DNA of 64,000 nucleotides from positions 10,241,426-10,305,425 of the forward strand of contig JAJEKV010000036.1 of assembly GCA_021234155.1 (NCBI GenBank), given 5' to 3'. Made by a program: the position numbers and the translations under genes. Under the pieces are notes generated by a model, which was not told the DNA's origin, did no database searches, and saw only the letters and a list, made by a program, of their open reading frames with translations. The first letter of the stretch is position 1. Each line of letters starts with the position of its first letter. Origin of the DNA: Isoetes taiwanensis. Lineage: Eukaryota; Streptophyta; Lycopodiopsida; Isoetales; Isoetaceae. This document shows, piece by piece, positions 22,640 through 33,690 of this stretch.

Positions 22640-25270
22640 TTCTAAACATCCACTTTATCTTGTCCTTTCTTTGGCCCGCTAATATGTAAAAAGACGCTTT
22701 ACAAATATGTCGTCTTTCTACATATTTGTAGGGAGGCAAATAGTTCTTATATTTTCGGCACATGTTTAAACCAGCAGTATTGTTGATAGTGATCACTTGA
22801 TTTTTTTTGGCGAGATTTAAGGCATGCAGCTAGATCTGACATGGAGAGGCCAAAATAGAGCCCTCTAGCATTTATATAATGAAGAAACGGCCCTTTCCTA
22901 TTGCATACAACAGTTGCTATTGCATACAAATAGCTGGATGCCAGCAAGCATATAGATAGATCTGTAGGTTTGGCATTCCTCGTGTTCATGATGTGGTTAT
23001 CTCATTCATTATTGTTATTCATTATTTTTCTTTCCTTATATCTCATTCAATGATTTTGCCATCAACTATGTCCTTGTCAACATCATCATGGGGCAACTTG
23101 GTGTGTATGAACTGTTGAGCAATACTCACGTGGGTATGTCGACAAGTGCAAACAACTGTATATGTTAGATTGAGTTATATGCATTATTTCACTTGGTTAC
23201 GTGAACTTGGAACTATATTAATTTTAGCAACCAAACCGGGGGCGGGGGGCGATGGGATCATTATATCATGGTCGGTCATATCAGAAGAAGACACATTAGT
23301 TTTGACCCCATTGCCGACACCATCTACCATCTGTGATAGACAACCACCATAGTAGATGAGATTCACACTTGAAACAAATTTTCAATGAAGCTCTTAGCCA
23401 TGTACATAGATTTACCAATAGATTGGTCGTCAAAAGGTGGCCATTTTATCCCTCTTTCTCATCTCTCTATATGGATTTAGAGCTACTTTCGAGCTATCCT
23501 TGCTTGGAGTGAAACATCACTATATGCCGGAAACCCCTTAGGGCCCTTGGTGCCCAAGCTTCAACAATCTAAGGGATCGGACAACCAGCAGTTAGTTCCC
23601 AATCAGAGACCACACGTGGTGCTCCTAATCAGTCAGATAGGGTGAAGACAGCTATCCGCCAATCTTTATCTTATTTCCCTTCCTTTACAAAATCTATTAT
23701 AGTCTATTCTATTCCTTCTATCTAGTTTACTATTACAAATGTATGATTAGTCATATTTTATATACATCTGTCGACTTTTGACAATAATTATTTCACCCGA
23801 AAATATGCTAACATGCATAAGCACACCACTTTTTTTGCATGTCTCTAGGAAATATAGAACATATACTTGGAGATGTTCCTACCTTTTGCTTTAATATGTA
23901 GCATAATAACAGGGGGTTTTTTTTGTGTTTTTGTACGCTTTTCACAAAGGTTTTCCTAAAATTTTATGGCGTATTCGAATGCATGTACTAATGCGTACAT
24001 CTAGAGTGCACCATTTTTTAGTCGTTGATTTAGGTTTTTTTTTTCAATGGTCCAAAATCAAGGGCTCACAACAAAAGCCCTCTTTTTATTTTAGGGGCTG
24101 AACATGCAGATTTGGATCAAGCTGGCAGTCGCATCCCAATCATGCAAATCAATTGGTCAATCTTTCTGCTTGAATCTTTTGCAGATCTAATGTGAGATTT
24201 TTTTCGTTTTGCTTCAATTCAATCTGTCCACGATCTGCGCATTTTAGGTCAAAATTTGCATACAATGGCAGCTGCAGCCGTTCATCCGATCTGTGGAGCA
24301 GTTCTGGCATCATGGAGAGGTCTAAATCCAGATTAAAATGGTGGAAATTCTTCTAAATCTTTGTCCTTCGGCAAGGCAAGCGTTCCAAAAGCTTTATGAG
24401 CTACTTACGGTCTCAAATATGCTTGGAGTTCTTCTTGGGCAGAACCCATTTTCGGCAATGCTGATCTTCTTAGACGCAGGAAGCATCAGAGCTCAGAACC
24501 CTAGCCATGGCAACGAGTTAATCTCAAGACCCTAGCCCTTTCTTTTGCAGTAGGTATTTCTCTTTGGTTTATTCCTCCACCTGCGGGTGTGAGAAAATGC
24601 ATGGCGGTACTTGCCATATTCTTGGCCACCATAGTGGGTATTATCACACAGCGATTGCTTTCGGGTCTTGGAGACAGAGTTGCTTACCAATTTGTGTCAC
24701 TCTTTGCTAAAACAACTCTAGGTCTTGGATACATACAGTCTTGTTTTTAGTGAAGCTCTGTTGGCTAATGACTTTAGTTTGAACGGAACCTGAAACGGGA
24801 AGCCAAAGATCAATCGTTTTTGGGCCGAAATTGCAGAACAGCTTCTAAGCTTTCCAAAAACTAAAAGTCCAATAGGGTTTTAACAAAGTGATGGCGCGAC
24901 TGTTCTTCTCGAAATCCGTCCCCGCGGATGAGGGCTTCCAACGGCTTTCCCGTTGCTTGCCCCATTATTTCTATATGAAGCTCGGCCGGTGTGGATTTTG
25001 ACTTGGCATATTGTCCCGTGCTTCCCGATTCCTGAGTTTTCAAACCAATATTCATTTCTTCCTGTGGTAGAATATGGATCACTAGCAGGCATTGCGAATG
25101 AAGCTGATTCTTATTAAGGAAGAGATTGCAGATCTCGATGCAGACCTAACAGAGACTTAGAAATCGGATTTGCAGGCTTATAAAGCGTTAGCTTGTTCAT
25201 GGCTTGCAGATGCCAGTAAAACAAATATATTTTCCAGCGCTTCCATGGCCCGTAAATAAGGCTTTAGAAG
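22640..25270. other. Intergenic, no gene seen
   Basis: About 2.6 kb of AT-rich DNA. The open frames here are short and without recognisable domains. The part after 24300 could be a decayed 5' region of the PPR pseudogene. Confidence 0.45.
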
Positions 25271-25886
25271 ACTATCACATTTCAAGCTTTTGATTCAGGG
25301 AAAACACGCCTCTATAGATTGCATTGCATGGATTTTGCTTCTATCATTCGTCATTGTGGTAACACTAAGGATTTGGAAGGAGGCAGAAGGGTTCAGAAGG
25401 ATATTGATGAGTATAGTTATGGAAAAGTTAGGTTTTTGGAAAACCTTCTTGTAGAAATGTATCGCAGATGTGGAGCTTTGAAGGATGCTCAGGCAGGGTC
25501 TCCTGGAATTCAATGTTAGCAGGATTTGGCCAGCAAGGGAGCATCCAAGAGGCCCGGAATATTTTTCATAAAATGCCTCTGCATGATCTAGTGTCATGGA
25601 ACTCCATAATTGCAGCATGTGCACAGAATGGACATGAGAATCAAGCACTTGAATTTTTTAGGCAAATGTAGCTGGAGGGCATAGTACACAAGTATGCTTG
25701 GAGCGTATGCTTGGAGCATATGTGCAGAATGGAAATAATAAGAAGGCTTTGGAGTTTTTCAATCAAATGAATGCTGAAGGGGTGAAACCAGATAAATATA
25801 CTTTATGCGACTGTTTTGGATGCATGTGCCAATCTGGCAGCTCTAACAGATGGCTTGAACTGGCCCCTTTTCTGGCCTCATGGTAA
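25271..25886 (+). pseudogene. PPR protein pseudogene (PLS type)
   Basis: Pentatricopeptide repeat proteins bind organellar RNA for editing, splicing or stability. The fragment shows a typical N-terminal region (FASIIRHCGNTKDLEGGRRV) and then repeat segments VSWNSMLAGFGQQGSIQEAR, VSWNSIIAACAQNGHENQAL and MLGAYVQNGNNKKALEFFNQ. A deletion or frame change near 25495 removes part of one repeat, a stop interrupts after EFFRQM (25669), and after KPDKYT a second frame continues with YATVLDACANLAALTDG. Only about three to four repeats remain of the ten or more expected, and no E or DYW domain follows. The wording of the repeats is like the very large PPR families of ferns. It is probably non-functional. 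Confidence 0.85.
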
Positions 25887-25889
25887 TTT

Positions 25890-27606
25890 TTCTTTCTTTA
25901 ACAGTGGTCCATGAAGCCATTGCAGAGAGTAATCACGTTTTAGGTTTTAGAGTCTGTATGTCACACTTAATATTAGGACATTGAATGTAATGGCTTGTTT
26001 TTAGCTCGACTTCCATTTTCTATTATGATTCACATGCACTAAGGAATCTCCATGCACAGATATTATATGCACAATATTACATGCACTAAGGAAACTCCAT
26101 GCACAATATTACATGCACCCCTACACCATCTTTAAGGCCCCGAAGGGGCCAAAACTTTTTTTAGTTAACACAAACCATTAACACACAACTACCATTAACA
26201 TTATTAACATAAACCATTGCATTTGACACATTTAAATTAAAATCCCCCTTAAACCCCCTTTGGTTTGGGTGCATATTCACACGGGGGGTTACGTAGGGCA
26301 GCGAGAGCCCCAAAAAAATTACGATATATATGTACAAAATTAACACCATTAAGTACATTCTCTCAAATCTTATAGTATTTTGCAAATCTTAATATACAGT
26401 ATACAAAAACCTGTACATGCATACCCCATAAATGAGGATCGCTATGTACGGTCCAGATCTTGGAATAAAGGGCAAATATGCCCATCCGACAGCTCTCGTT
26501 GCCCTTTCCATAAGCCTATGTATTTTTTGAATTAAATTAAATTGATTTTTACTATCTACACATGCAAGAGGGTATATGAGATCCAATACAAGAGAGCATA
26601 GCAAACACATTACTGTCTAGAATAAAAAAACCTCGGCCCATAAGGTACCATCTTTTATTTTCTATAATAAAAATACATATGTCATCAAGAAAGGAGACTA
26701 TTACATGAGCTCACACCTCAAATTCTTCATCTCCCTTGGCGATGCTTATTCAGACTCCAATAGAAAAACTTTACGTACAAAAATACCTCTGTATCAACAG
26801 ATGATGAGGAAAGAAAAACAAAAAGGTGCATGAACCACTTTGAGAGTAACCAGCAATTCCATAATGACGTAAGAAGAAGGCGCATTGTAGTCAAGAGGAA
26901 GCATATATAAGTAATTGAATTTAAGTCAGACACCCAGGTATAAATTGCTTTAAGCTTGCTTCAAGCATGAATGGGCACAACATTGCCCAAAGAAAAACGT
27001 TCAAGTTAGAACATTTTATTACCTTATTAGACATGGTCATTGAATGTCTCGAGATGCTTATTGATCATTTAGTGGACTTTTCACAAAGATTAAAAAACAA
27101 AAACATTATATGTATATTCTTTTATGATAAAGATGAAGATTTTGAGAACTGGACAAGCTTTCGGCACATCGTCCAAGTTGTTTGTTGACGAGTAAATCAA
27201 TTGTCCACTGCTAAATCGACTGACCCCCTACAATGAAGGATATTACTCATCTACATTCCTATTCGCAGCAATCGAACTGATCTACAATGCGACCGATATT
27301 GGGAACGTGAAACCCATATATGTGTAGGCCAATTTGAGTGCAAGCTTTTCGAGTGTAACATTATATTTCAACATGTGCTGGTATATCACACAAAATTGTA
27401 GGTGGGAACAATAGACAACTATATGTGGTTCAGTTATTAATGTGCGTCTCGTTTCCTTAGTTTTTAAAGGGCTGCTCAAGCGCAAAAAACTATACGGAGT
27501 ACATTCACCAACCATTGGGAAACCACCTCAAATCCCCGAAATAGGAAAAACGAACTATTGATACAGTAAAATTCCAGGTTTTTGATATTTTAAATCGATA
27601 TATTTT
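25890..27606. other. Intergenic, no gene seen
   Basis: AT-rich DNA, including a stretch near 26160-26230 rich in the word cattaacac/cattaaca. No gene is supported. Confidence 0.5.
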
Positions 27607-27909
27607 TCAAACAAGGGATGGTTTGTAAGGAAGAAAGCGGGCAGAGCGTCGTTTCTGCAAGAATCGGTGCAAAGATGCTCGGCGGGCCTGGGCATAGAAC
27701 TGCAAATTTGGATCCGGTTGTGCCTCGGAATCCGAAGGAGGAGGCTTAGTGGCTGCGGCGGCGATGCAAACGAACAAGGCATTTGCAAATTCTTCAGAAA
27801 TGCCGGCAAAGCTTCGTAGCCGGCCTTTGTACATAATGCTAAGCTTTGAAGCGCCGGATTCGCGGGCAGAATGGGCAGTGCACAGCTCTAGATCCGAGCC
27901 CCAATCCAT
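27607..27909 (-). CDS. JAZ-like (TIFY/Jas) repressor, copy 2, 100 aa
   Basis: A close paralogue of the genes at 22.3 and 31 kb. The N-terminus MDWGSDLELC resembles the DLELRL EAR motif found at the start of Arabidopsis JAZ7 and JAZ8. The TIFY-like domain (about residues 20-48) includes KLSIMYKGRLRSFAGISEEF, with IMYKG in place of TIFYxG, followed by ALFVCIAAAA. The Jas motif (about 77-94) reads RRASLHRFLQKRRSARFLPY. As in copy 1 the segment before RRASL is not LPIA, so tight hormone-dependent binding to COI1 is not expected. The frame has no intron. The ATG is 35 bases from a strong TATA box. Its likely role is a short, stable repressor of MYC-type factors (inference). Confidence 0.84.
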   Translation of the reverse strand: MDWGSDLELCTAHSARESGASKLSIMYKGRLRSFAGISEEFANALFVCIAAAATKPPPSDSEAQPDPNLQFYAQARRASLHRFLQKRRSARFLPYKPSLV

Positions 27910-27943
27910 TGAAATGTTGCATTGCCGCTCTGTCTCTGTTGGG

Positions 27944-27951
27944 TTTATATA
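27944..27951 (-). promoter_or_regulatory. TATA box of JAZ-like copy 2
   Basis: TATATAAA on the minus strand, preceded by ACCC as in copy 1 (ACCCTATATA in both). The distance to the ATG is about 35 bases, so the 5' leader must be very short. Confidence 0.75.
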
Positions 27952-27959
27952 GGGTTTTT

Positions 27960-29829
27960 ATTTCGCTTGGTTTTAGTTTTTTGTTTTTTCCCATTGCGGC
28001 CTGGCTTGTCCCTTGTGTTTTTTCTTGTCAACCTTTGGTTGCTCATCTTTTGACATTGGCCATCAACATGGCGGTTCTATTGTATGTGTTGTTGTCAACA
28101 TCCTATGAGTAGGCATGATGCCCTAACACATGGTTATTCTTATGGCGAGAAAAACGCACATGGTTTTTGTAACATGGCATCCACCTAGTGGCGCAACTAG
28201 CTCCAAGGTTGTAACCCATGAAGCATGATCGAATGCTGCAACACCCATGTGCAACTACAATATGGCACCACTCCAGTCACATGTGCCTATTCGCGACGTG
28301 GTGAAATCCAAGTCGAAGAATGTAAGGTTGCCATTTAAATTAAGAGCATGTGAACCCATTATTAGGGTCTAAGCTTGTCTTGATTAGAGAATTTAAAATT
28401 CCAGACCTTGACATGTTCTAGTTTGATTCATTGCGACTATAATTGTTTTGTAATGGTTGTTCTTCTGATCTTCTAATTAACTCTAAAGCATGGGCTCCCA
28501 ATCTTGTCTCAAATATGCTTCAAATGATAGAGGCTTAATTATGGTCTACAAAATAGAAAGGCCCAATGTATGAACACAGAGCATGGCAATTAGGAGGCCT
28601 TTCTTGGGACATTTCGAGGACTATCATATGTCCCTACGGGATGTTACCATGTGGTATGATGTAAAAAAAGCACTACTTACTATCTCTCTTTCTTCTTTCT
28701 AGTGGAATGAAGCCTTGGTTGGCCTAGCGGCATCGTATAGACTACTACCCTCATCTCTCATCTTATGTTCTTTATCCATAAAGAGCAAGAAAAACAAAGA
28801 TAAAAAATGGTGCTACGCATGGAGGGTTGCCGTATTTGCATGTTTCGTGTTGGATCTTCTTTGCTTGATATTGAACCTTTTAAATGCTATTAACATATGG
28901 ATTCTAGATGTTGCAATTTTCTTCAACCACCATCTACGACTACTTCCAACATTCAAATCCCTTTAGGTGCAGCCGTTTGACTGCCCATTGCCCAATTAAT
29001 GTCTAACTAATGCATTCTGTGATACCATCTACGGAAACCCCACTGTTGGAATCATTGCAACCACGATATCAATAATATGTTAAGCCATAAATTATATGTC
29101 CTCATTTATGTTCCTTAGCATGTTTCATGGTGTCTTTCATTCACTCCTAGAGAAAACAACATACGGATTATCCATGTCTACATTGTGCACGCGTCAGTCC
29201 GAGCCATGGCAAAATTCATCTTCTTTCCGTATGGTCACATAAAGCCAAACTCTTAAACGAGTTTCTTAAACTATGATCCTTCAAATTGTTAGAAATGATA
29301 ATTTTTTAGGGCTTTAGGCAAACATCCGTCCTTTTAGAGAAAATATCCCATGCCTTGATGATATTTCATGGAAGTTCATATTTCGCTGGAAAATTTTCGA
29401 GGTGGCGTTGCCAACAGAGACGGCGCACGAGCAGCGGAGCCGCGAGTGGCTTGCCGAGGCTGGCACCTCCGCCGAGAAAATTTTTCGGGGAAATCTCGAC
29501 CGCCGGAAAATATTTAACGTAATAATCACTTGCCTGAAATTACGTATGTGAGAAATTTTTCAGGGGAGATTTTCGGGAATGGCGATGGCAGAGGAGCAGG
29601 AACGGCTCTCATGGATCTTTTCTTCTGAGAAGAAGATCCTGCAGTAGCAGCAGCCCATTCTGCTTGCACGCTTTCTTCGGCAAAGAAAAACAGTGTACTT
29701 CAGAGGACAGTGCACTACAAAAAAACAACCCCTTTCTTTTACCTTTAAGTAGAAAAAGGATCTTCTCATGTGCTATGGAGCTCTTAGCTATATTGGATGG
29801 TTGTCCTAGAAGGGCTCTTCTCCGGATGG
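27960..29829. other. Intergenic, no gene seen
   Basis: About 1.9 kb without a supportable gene. A perfect A-box word (TGGCCTAGCGG) at about 28720 has no matching B box. Confidence 0.5.
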
Positions 29830-30264
29830 CCGTAAATCTACTCCGGGATGTGGTTAACCCGGACACATGTCCGGATTAACCACTGCTGCTCAATTTCAAG
29901 CTCAAAAGACAACGGTTTCTGGATGTTTTTTCACTGATCTTGCTTGATCCATGATCAAATCTCCTGCTCTCTTGATAGAATGAAGTTTTTAGGGGCTGGC
30001 AAGGCGATTTCAATGGTGTTTGAACCAGATTAAACCGTTCAAGAAGTTGATTGCAAGCTCTATTCAAAGATCAGCATGCCAAAACATAGTCCCATGCTCA
30101 GTTCACCGCATGGTTATCCCGGCCAAAAAACAGTGGTTAGCTTGGACAAAAGTGTGATTAGCTCGGACATGACAGTGGTTAACCCGGACATGTGTCTGAG
30201 TTTACCACATCCTGGTAACCCGGACATATGTCCGAGTTTACCACATCCCGGAGTAGATATACGG
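29830..30264. mobile_element. MITE-like element with 44-bp terminal inverted repeats
   Basis: The first 44 bases (29830-29873) and the reverse complement of the last 44 (30221-30264) match at about 40 positions; the shared core reads atctactccgggatgtgg. The element is 435 bp, has no coding capacity, and contains further copies of the word taacccggacat. Inside the left end a 16-base-arm palindrome (29850-29883) is present. A clear target duplication was not found. Confidence 0.65.
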
Positions 30265-30931
30265 CGTTCCTTCTCGACCAAAATGTGAACTCATATAAAT
30301 AGAGCCAAGATGCCAAACTGTGTTTTTTCTTCTCTGTATAACAAGAGATTCCATGAACGGGCAGGGACTAAACTCAGGATTGTGCCAAAACAGAGCCAAG
30401 ATGCCAAACTCGTATAAACTGACGCATTTGATTTGTAGGCAAGAAAAGAAGGCTATGAGAAGATTTAGGAGCAAGCAACACAAATTTGCTACTCCATCTC
30501 TCCTTCTGATCCAGCGGCTCCATCTGTCATTCGATTCGACCTGCACAAAGAATCTCACGTGGCGCCTTCGCTAGAGTTAACGGGGGCAATATTGTGTGTT
30601 ATAAAACATACAGATTTTTACAATAATTTCAAGCAATTGGTTATTACTATTGCCGGCTAAAACTACTTTCAAATGTAGCTCATTGTAGCTATATGACAAG
30701 CTTATGTATTTATAAATCTTGTGTATTTTTCATGGTTCTTTACTCGTTGGAAAGACAAGCATATCTACAAGAGTATCATGCATCCACATGGTAGGCCAAA
30801 AATCTATGTTTCAAATTGTTTTATACGATGCTTGGAAGTACAGAAGCAAGCCCCTTGTTTGGGGTGCATTCAAACACTTGGATAGAACCAAAATGAATGG
30901 GGCAAAAAATGGGAGCCAAAAAAAAAGCGTG
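30265..30931. other. Intergenic, no gene seen
   Basis: About 670 bases between the MITE-like element and the third JAZ-like gene. A word aaacagagccaagatgccaaact is partly duplicated (30300-30320 and 30388-30412). Confidence 0.5.
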
Positions 30932-31273
30932 TCAGAGTTTGTAAGGAGCAAAACGCTGGAGAACTCGGTCTTTGCGTTTTTGCAAGAATCGGTGCAAGGA
31001 AGCGCGGCGAGGATCTTTGTTTTCGATCTGCGGAGGAGCTTTCTTTTCGATCTGTGCCGGAGCCGGAGCCGGAGCCGGAGCAGCCTGCGGAGCTGCGGCG
31101 GCTATGCATGTGAATAGGGCACATACCAGATCGTCGGAAACGCTTGAATAGCTTACAGCCTTGCCTTTGTAAAGCATTGTGAGGCCGGAACTGCCCGATT
31201 CCTTGCCTGGCATGTCTGATTTTGCCGAATCTCCTGTGCTCAGCTTTAGATCCATTCCCCAATCCATTGCCAT
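30932..31273 (-). CDS. JAZ-like (TIFY/Jas) repressor, copy 3, 113 aa
   Basis: This copy has the best domain matches. The N-terminus MAMDWGMDLKLS contains an EAR-like DLKL. The TIFY domain at about residues 31-58 reads LTMLYKGKAVSYSSVSDDLV, aligning well with the LTIFYxGxVxVF...V pattern. A low-complexity Ala-Pro linker (APAPAPA) and Lys/Glu stretch follow. The Jas motif at about 90-111 reads RRASLHRFLQKRKDRVLQRF then APY, close to the SLxxFxxKRxxRxxxxxPY consensus. The segment before it is KDP, not LPIA, so the degron is non-canonical. Two ATGs lie six bases apart (31271-31273 and 31265-31267). The gene is intronless. It is about 3 kb upstream of copy 2 in the transcriptional sense. A function as nuclear repressor in jasmonate-type signalling is inferred from the family. 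Confidence 0.87.
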   Translation of the reverse strand: MAMDWGMDLKLSTGDSAKSDMPGKESGSSGLTMLYKGKAVSYSSVSDDLVCALFTCIAAAAPQAAPAPAPAPAQIEKKAPPQIENKDPRRASLHRFLQKRKDRVLQRFAPYKL

Positions 31274-31600
31274 TCTAAGTCCAACAAAAAAATCTGCTCC
31301 TGCTTCAAAATGCTCCTCCCCTTTTATCCCGAAGAGCCTTTTTGCTTGCTTTCAACGTGGATTATAATACCGCTTTTCTGCAGCTTCCTCTTTTGACCTC
31401 GTTTTGCACACTCTGTATTTATATAAAAAATAACCACCGCCCGCTAGTTTTGTCAATCATTTGTTGCGAACTTTATTTAAAATCATGCTCTTGTTGACAC
31501 CTTTCCTTCCTCTGTTACTATATAATTTTAACGCTTAGAAATCTCCTATACTTTTTCCTTTCCACCAGTTGTTTCCCTATTGCTGTCCTTACACACGCCA
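31274..31600. other. Upstream region of JAZ-like copy 3
   Basis: A candidate TATA word (GGGATAAAAG on the minus strand) lies near 31321-31330, about 50 bases before the ATG; another TATA-rich stretch (tttatataaaaaa) is at 31415-31427. No G-box was seen here. Confidence 0.4.
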
Positions 31601-31619
31601 TCCGTATGTCGTAGATGCA

Positions 31620-31808
31620 CATACCAATAGGATGCTTTCACCCACAAGTTGCATTTTAAACATGACTAATGACGAGAAATGGGCGTCGGGGTAAAGGCTT
31701 CGCGAGCTCGCTAGGGCGAGCCTGGTTCGCACCTTGTGTGCAAGTGGGACATGAGCAAGGAATGGAGAGGGCTCCATCCAATGCCTAACCACTCTGCCAA
31801 CACTCCGG
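31620..31808 (-). mobile_element. tRNA-derived SINE candidate
   Basis: On the minus strand a perfect pol III A box TGGCAGAGTGG (31789-31799) is followed by GTTAGGC, as in tRNA-Leu/Ser, and a B-box-like GGTGCGAACCAGG lies at 31721-31733 with two mismatches to GGTTCGANNCC. The tRNA cloverleaf is not intact, so a SINE head or decayed tRNA gene is more likely than a working tRNA. The 3' end is undefined. Confidence 0.45.
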
Positions 31809-31809
31809 T

Positions 31810-33690
31810 AAACGTCTTCTTCTTTCCCCCCTCCCCGAAACCCCCGCCCCCTTCCTTTTGTCTACCCCTTTGAGTACTTAGACTCATGGTAGCACTGGAG
31901 CATCCCCTTCCACTTCCATGACACGAGCCAAATTTAAAACCTAATATTTATCCCTTCACATTAATCATCTTGCTTATACCCACCTTGGCAGTAAAACTTA
32001 CCACTTCTCTCTCTCTCTCTAGCGTCGGCCACATGCTCCAAATTTTTTTATCTCTTCTGCAATACGATGAGATACAATTTTTATACCATATAGCATGAGA
32101 CAATGGGAGACAATGATCTCTCATTGCCTAACAAGGCCGTTAAGGGGGGGAAAAAAAACCTGGCCGGATTTCCTAGGTAAACTTCCTTCGGGATCCTTTT
32201 TTGTTTATTCCCTGTTTACGATGGCCGCCTGCGGTAAAGCTTCAACAGGCCTGCGCTTGTACTGAAGCTTTTGCTATGTATAAAATTACAAAAAAAACCC
32301 CTGTTATAATGCTAGATATTCTGTCTTTATTCCGCTATTTTATTTTTTCTTAGAAGCTTTTGCTATTATTTTATTTTGCTACTGTTTCATTTCTCTTAGA
32401 TGTTTCGACTTTATAATTCTTTGTTTGGCTCCAGGAGGTTTCGGGTAGAGCATAGAAAGCTGTGCATCATTCACAATACGAGCTCTGCTCTTTGTTAAAA
32501 ACACACTGCTTCAACTGTTTTTATAGTGTTAAATGATCTAAATATACCAAGTGCTAAATCTTCTGTGTTCCATTTGCTAGAGACAAGCTTTTTCCAAAAC
32601 GAAGACGGCCCTTCTGCTCTATTTTGAATGAAATCAGCTAGGAATAAGCAGCACCCCTTAGAGGAATTCAGAATACTCAAGCACTTGCCATCCATGTTGG
32701 AAAGGCCTCGAATATTATATATGCAGCTTGTATCCTTTGGAACTTTTGCACTATGGAAGACATGGGATGGGACATGTTGTCAATTGAAGAAGACCCTGAA
32801 CTTGTATACTAGTATGAAACCGAAGCTATACTAGATGAGGCATGTCTTGTTTGAGAACTTGGATGGCCATGTCCTATTGTAGAAGAATTGTGTCAGTTTG
32901 AAATGTTTTTGAGTGGATCAACTTTGAATAAGAATTTCCTACTAGGTTGTGTTAAGGGATTGTAGTTTCAAATGTGAATTATAAGGCTTTTCCATTTCCT
33001 GAAAAAAAAAACAGTAATCAAGTTAGGATTACTTGAAATACAGTGACAAAAAAATGTCAATTTTTGAATCTATTCAGACTCAACAAAAGTAAGAATCATG
33101 GACAGAATTGAACTAGAGTATTTGAAGGCAAAAAAAAACTTTCATTCTTTGTAATGTAATTGTATTATATCAAATCAAACTGGCCTACTTTCACAACCAG
33201 CTATGGAAAACATAAGAAGTACGCATGCTTAGAAATGTACAAAACCTGTTAAGATCAAACAAAAACCAATCTGAAACATAATAAAACCATTTGATGACAA
33301 AAGGCTATTCTATTTTTTGAAAACTGGTTTACAGATGATAATAGAAGGTTATTTTACAGCAAAATACTGCATGCATGCAATTTTTTTCATATAAAGCTTG
33401 GAGAAAGTAAGAAACACCAAAAAAAAGAGGCAAGACATGGGGTTTTTCTTTGAGCTCGCACACAAGGGGCTATTAGTTCTCTTAGGCACAAAGCTCTCAT
33501 GTTTGAGTGACAGTCCTGATTTCATGCACGTGACTAGCCTTTAATCATAATTCCTAAAAAATCTATACCATTAGACAAGTGTCATTTTTCTGAATAGAGA
33601 TAGTTCTTATCATTCAATATTAAGACAGTTAGGAAATTGAGACAGTTCCAATGATTTTTTTCGAGATAACTAATAACCGTGAATTGTAAA
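31810..33690. other. Intergenic, no gene seen
   Basis: AT-rich DNA without a supportable gene. A short (TC) run occurs at 32007-32021. Confidence 0.5.

Noticed and set aside
22566-22796. N-terminal extension of JAZ-like copy 1 from the ATG at 22796
   Set aside because: The extension crosses the TATA box and G-box and has no counterpart in the two paralogues.
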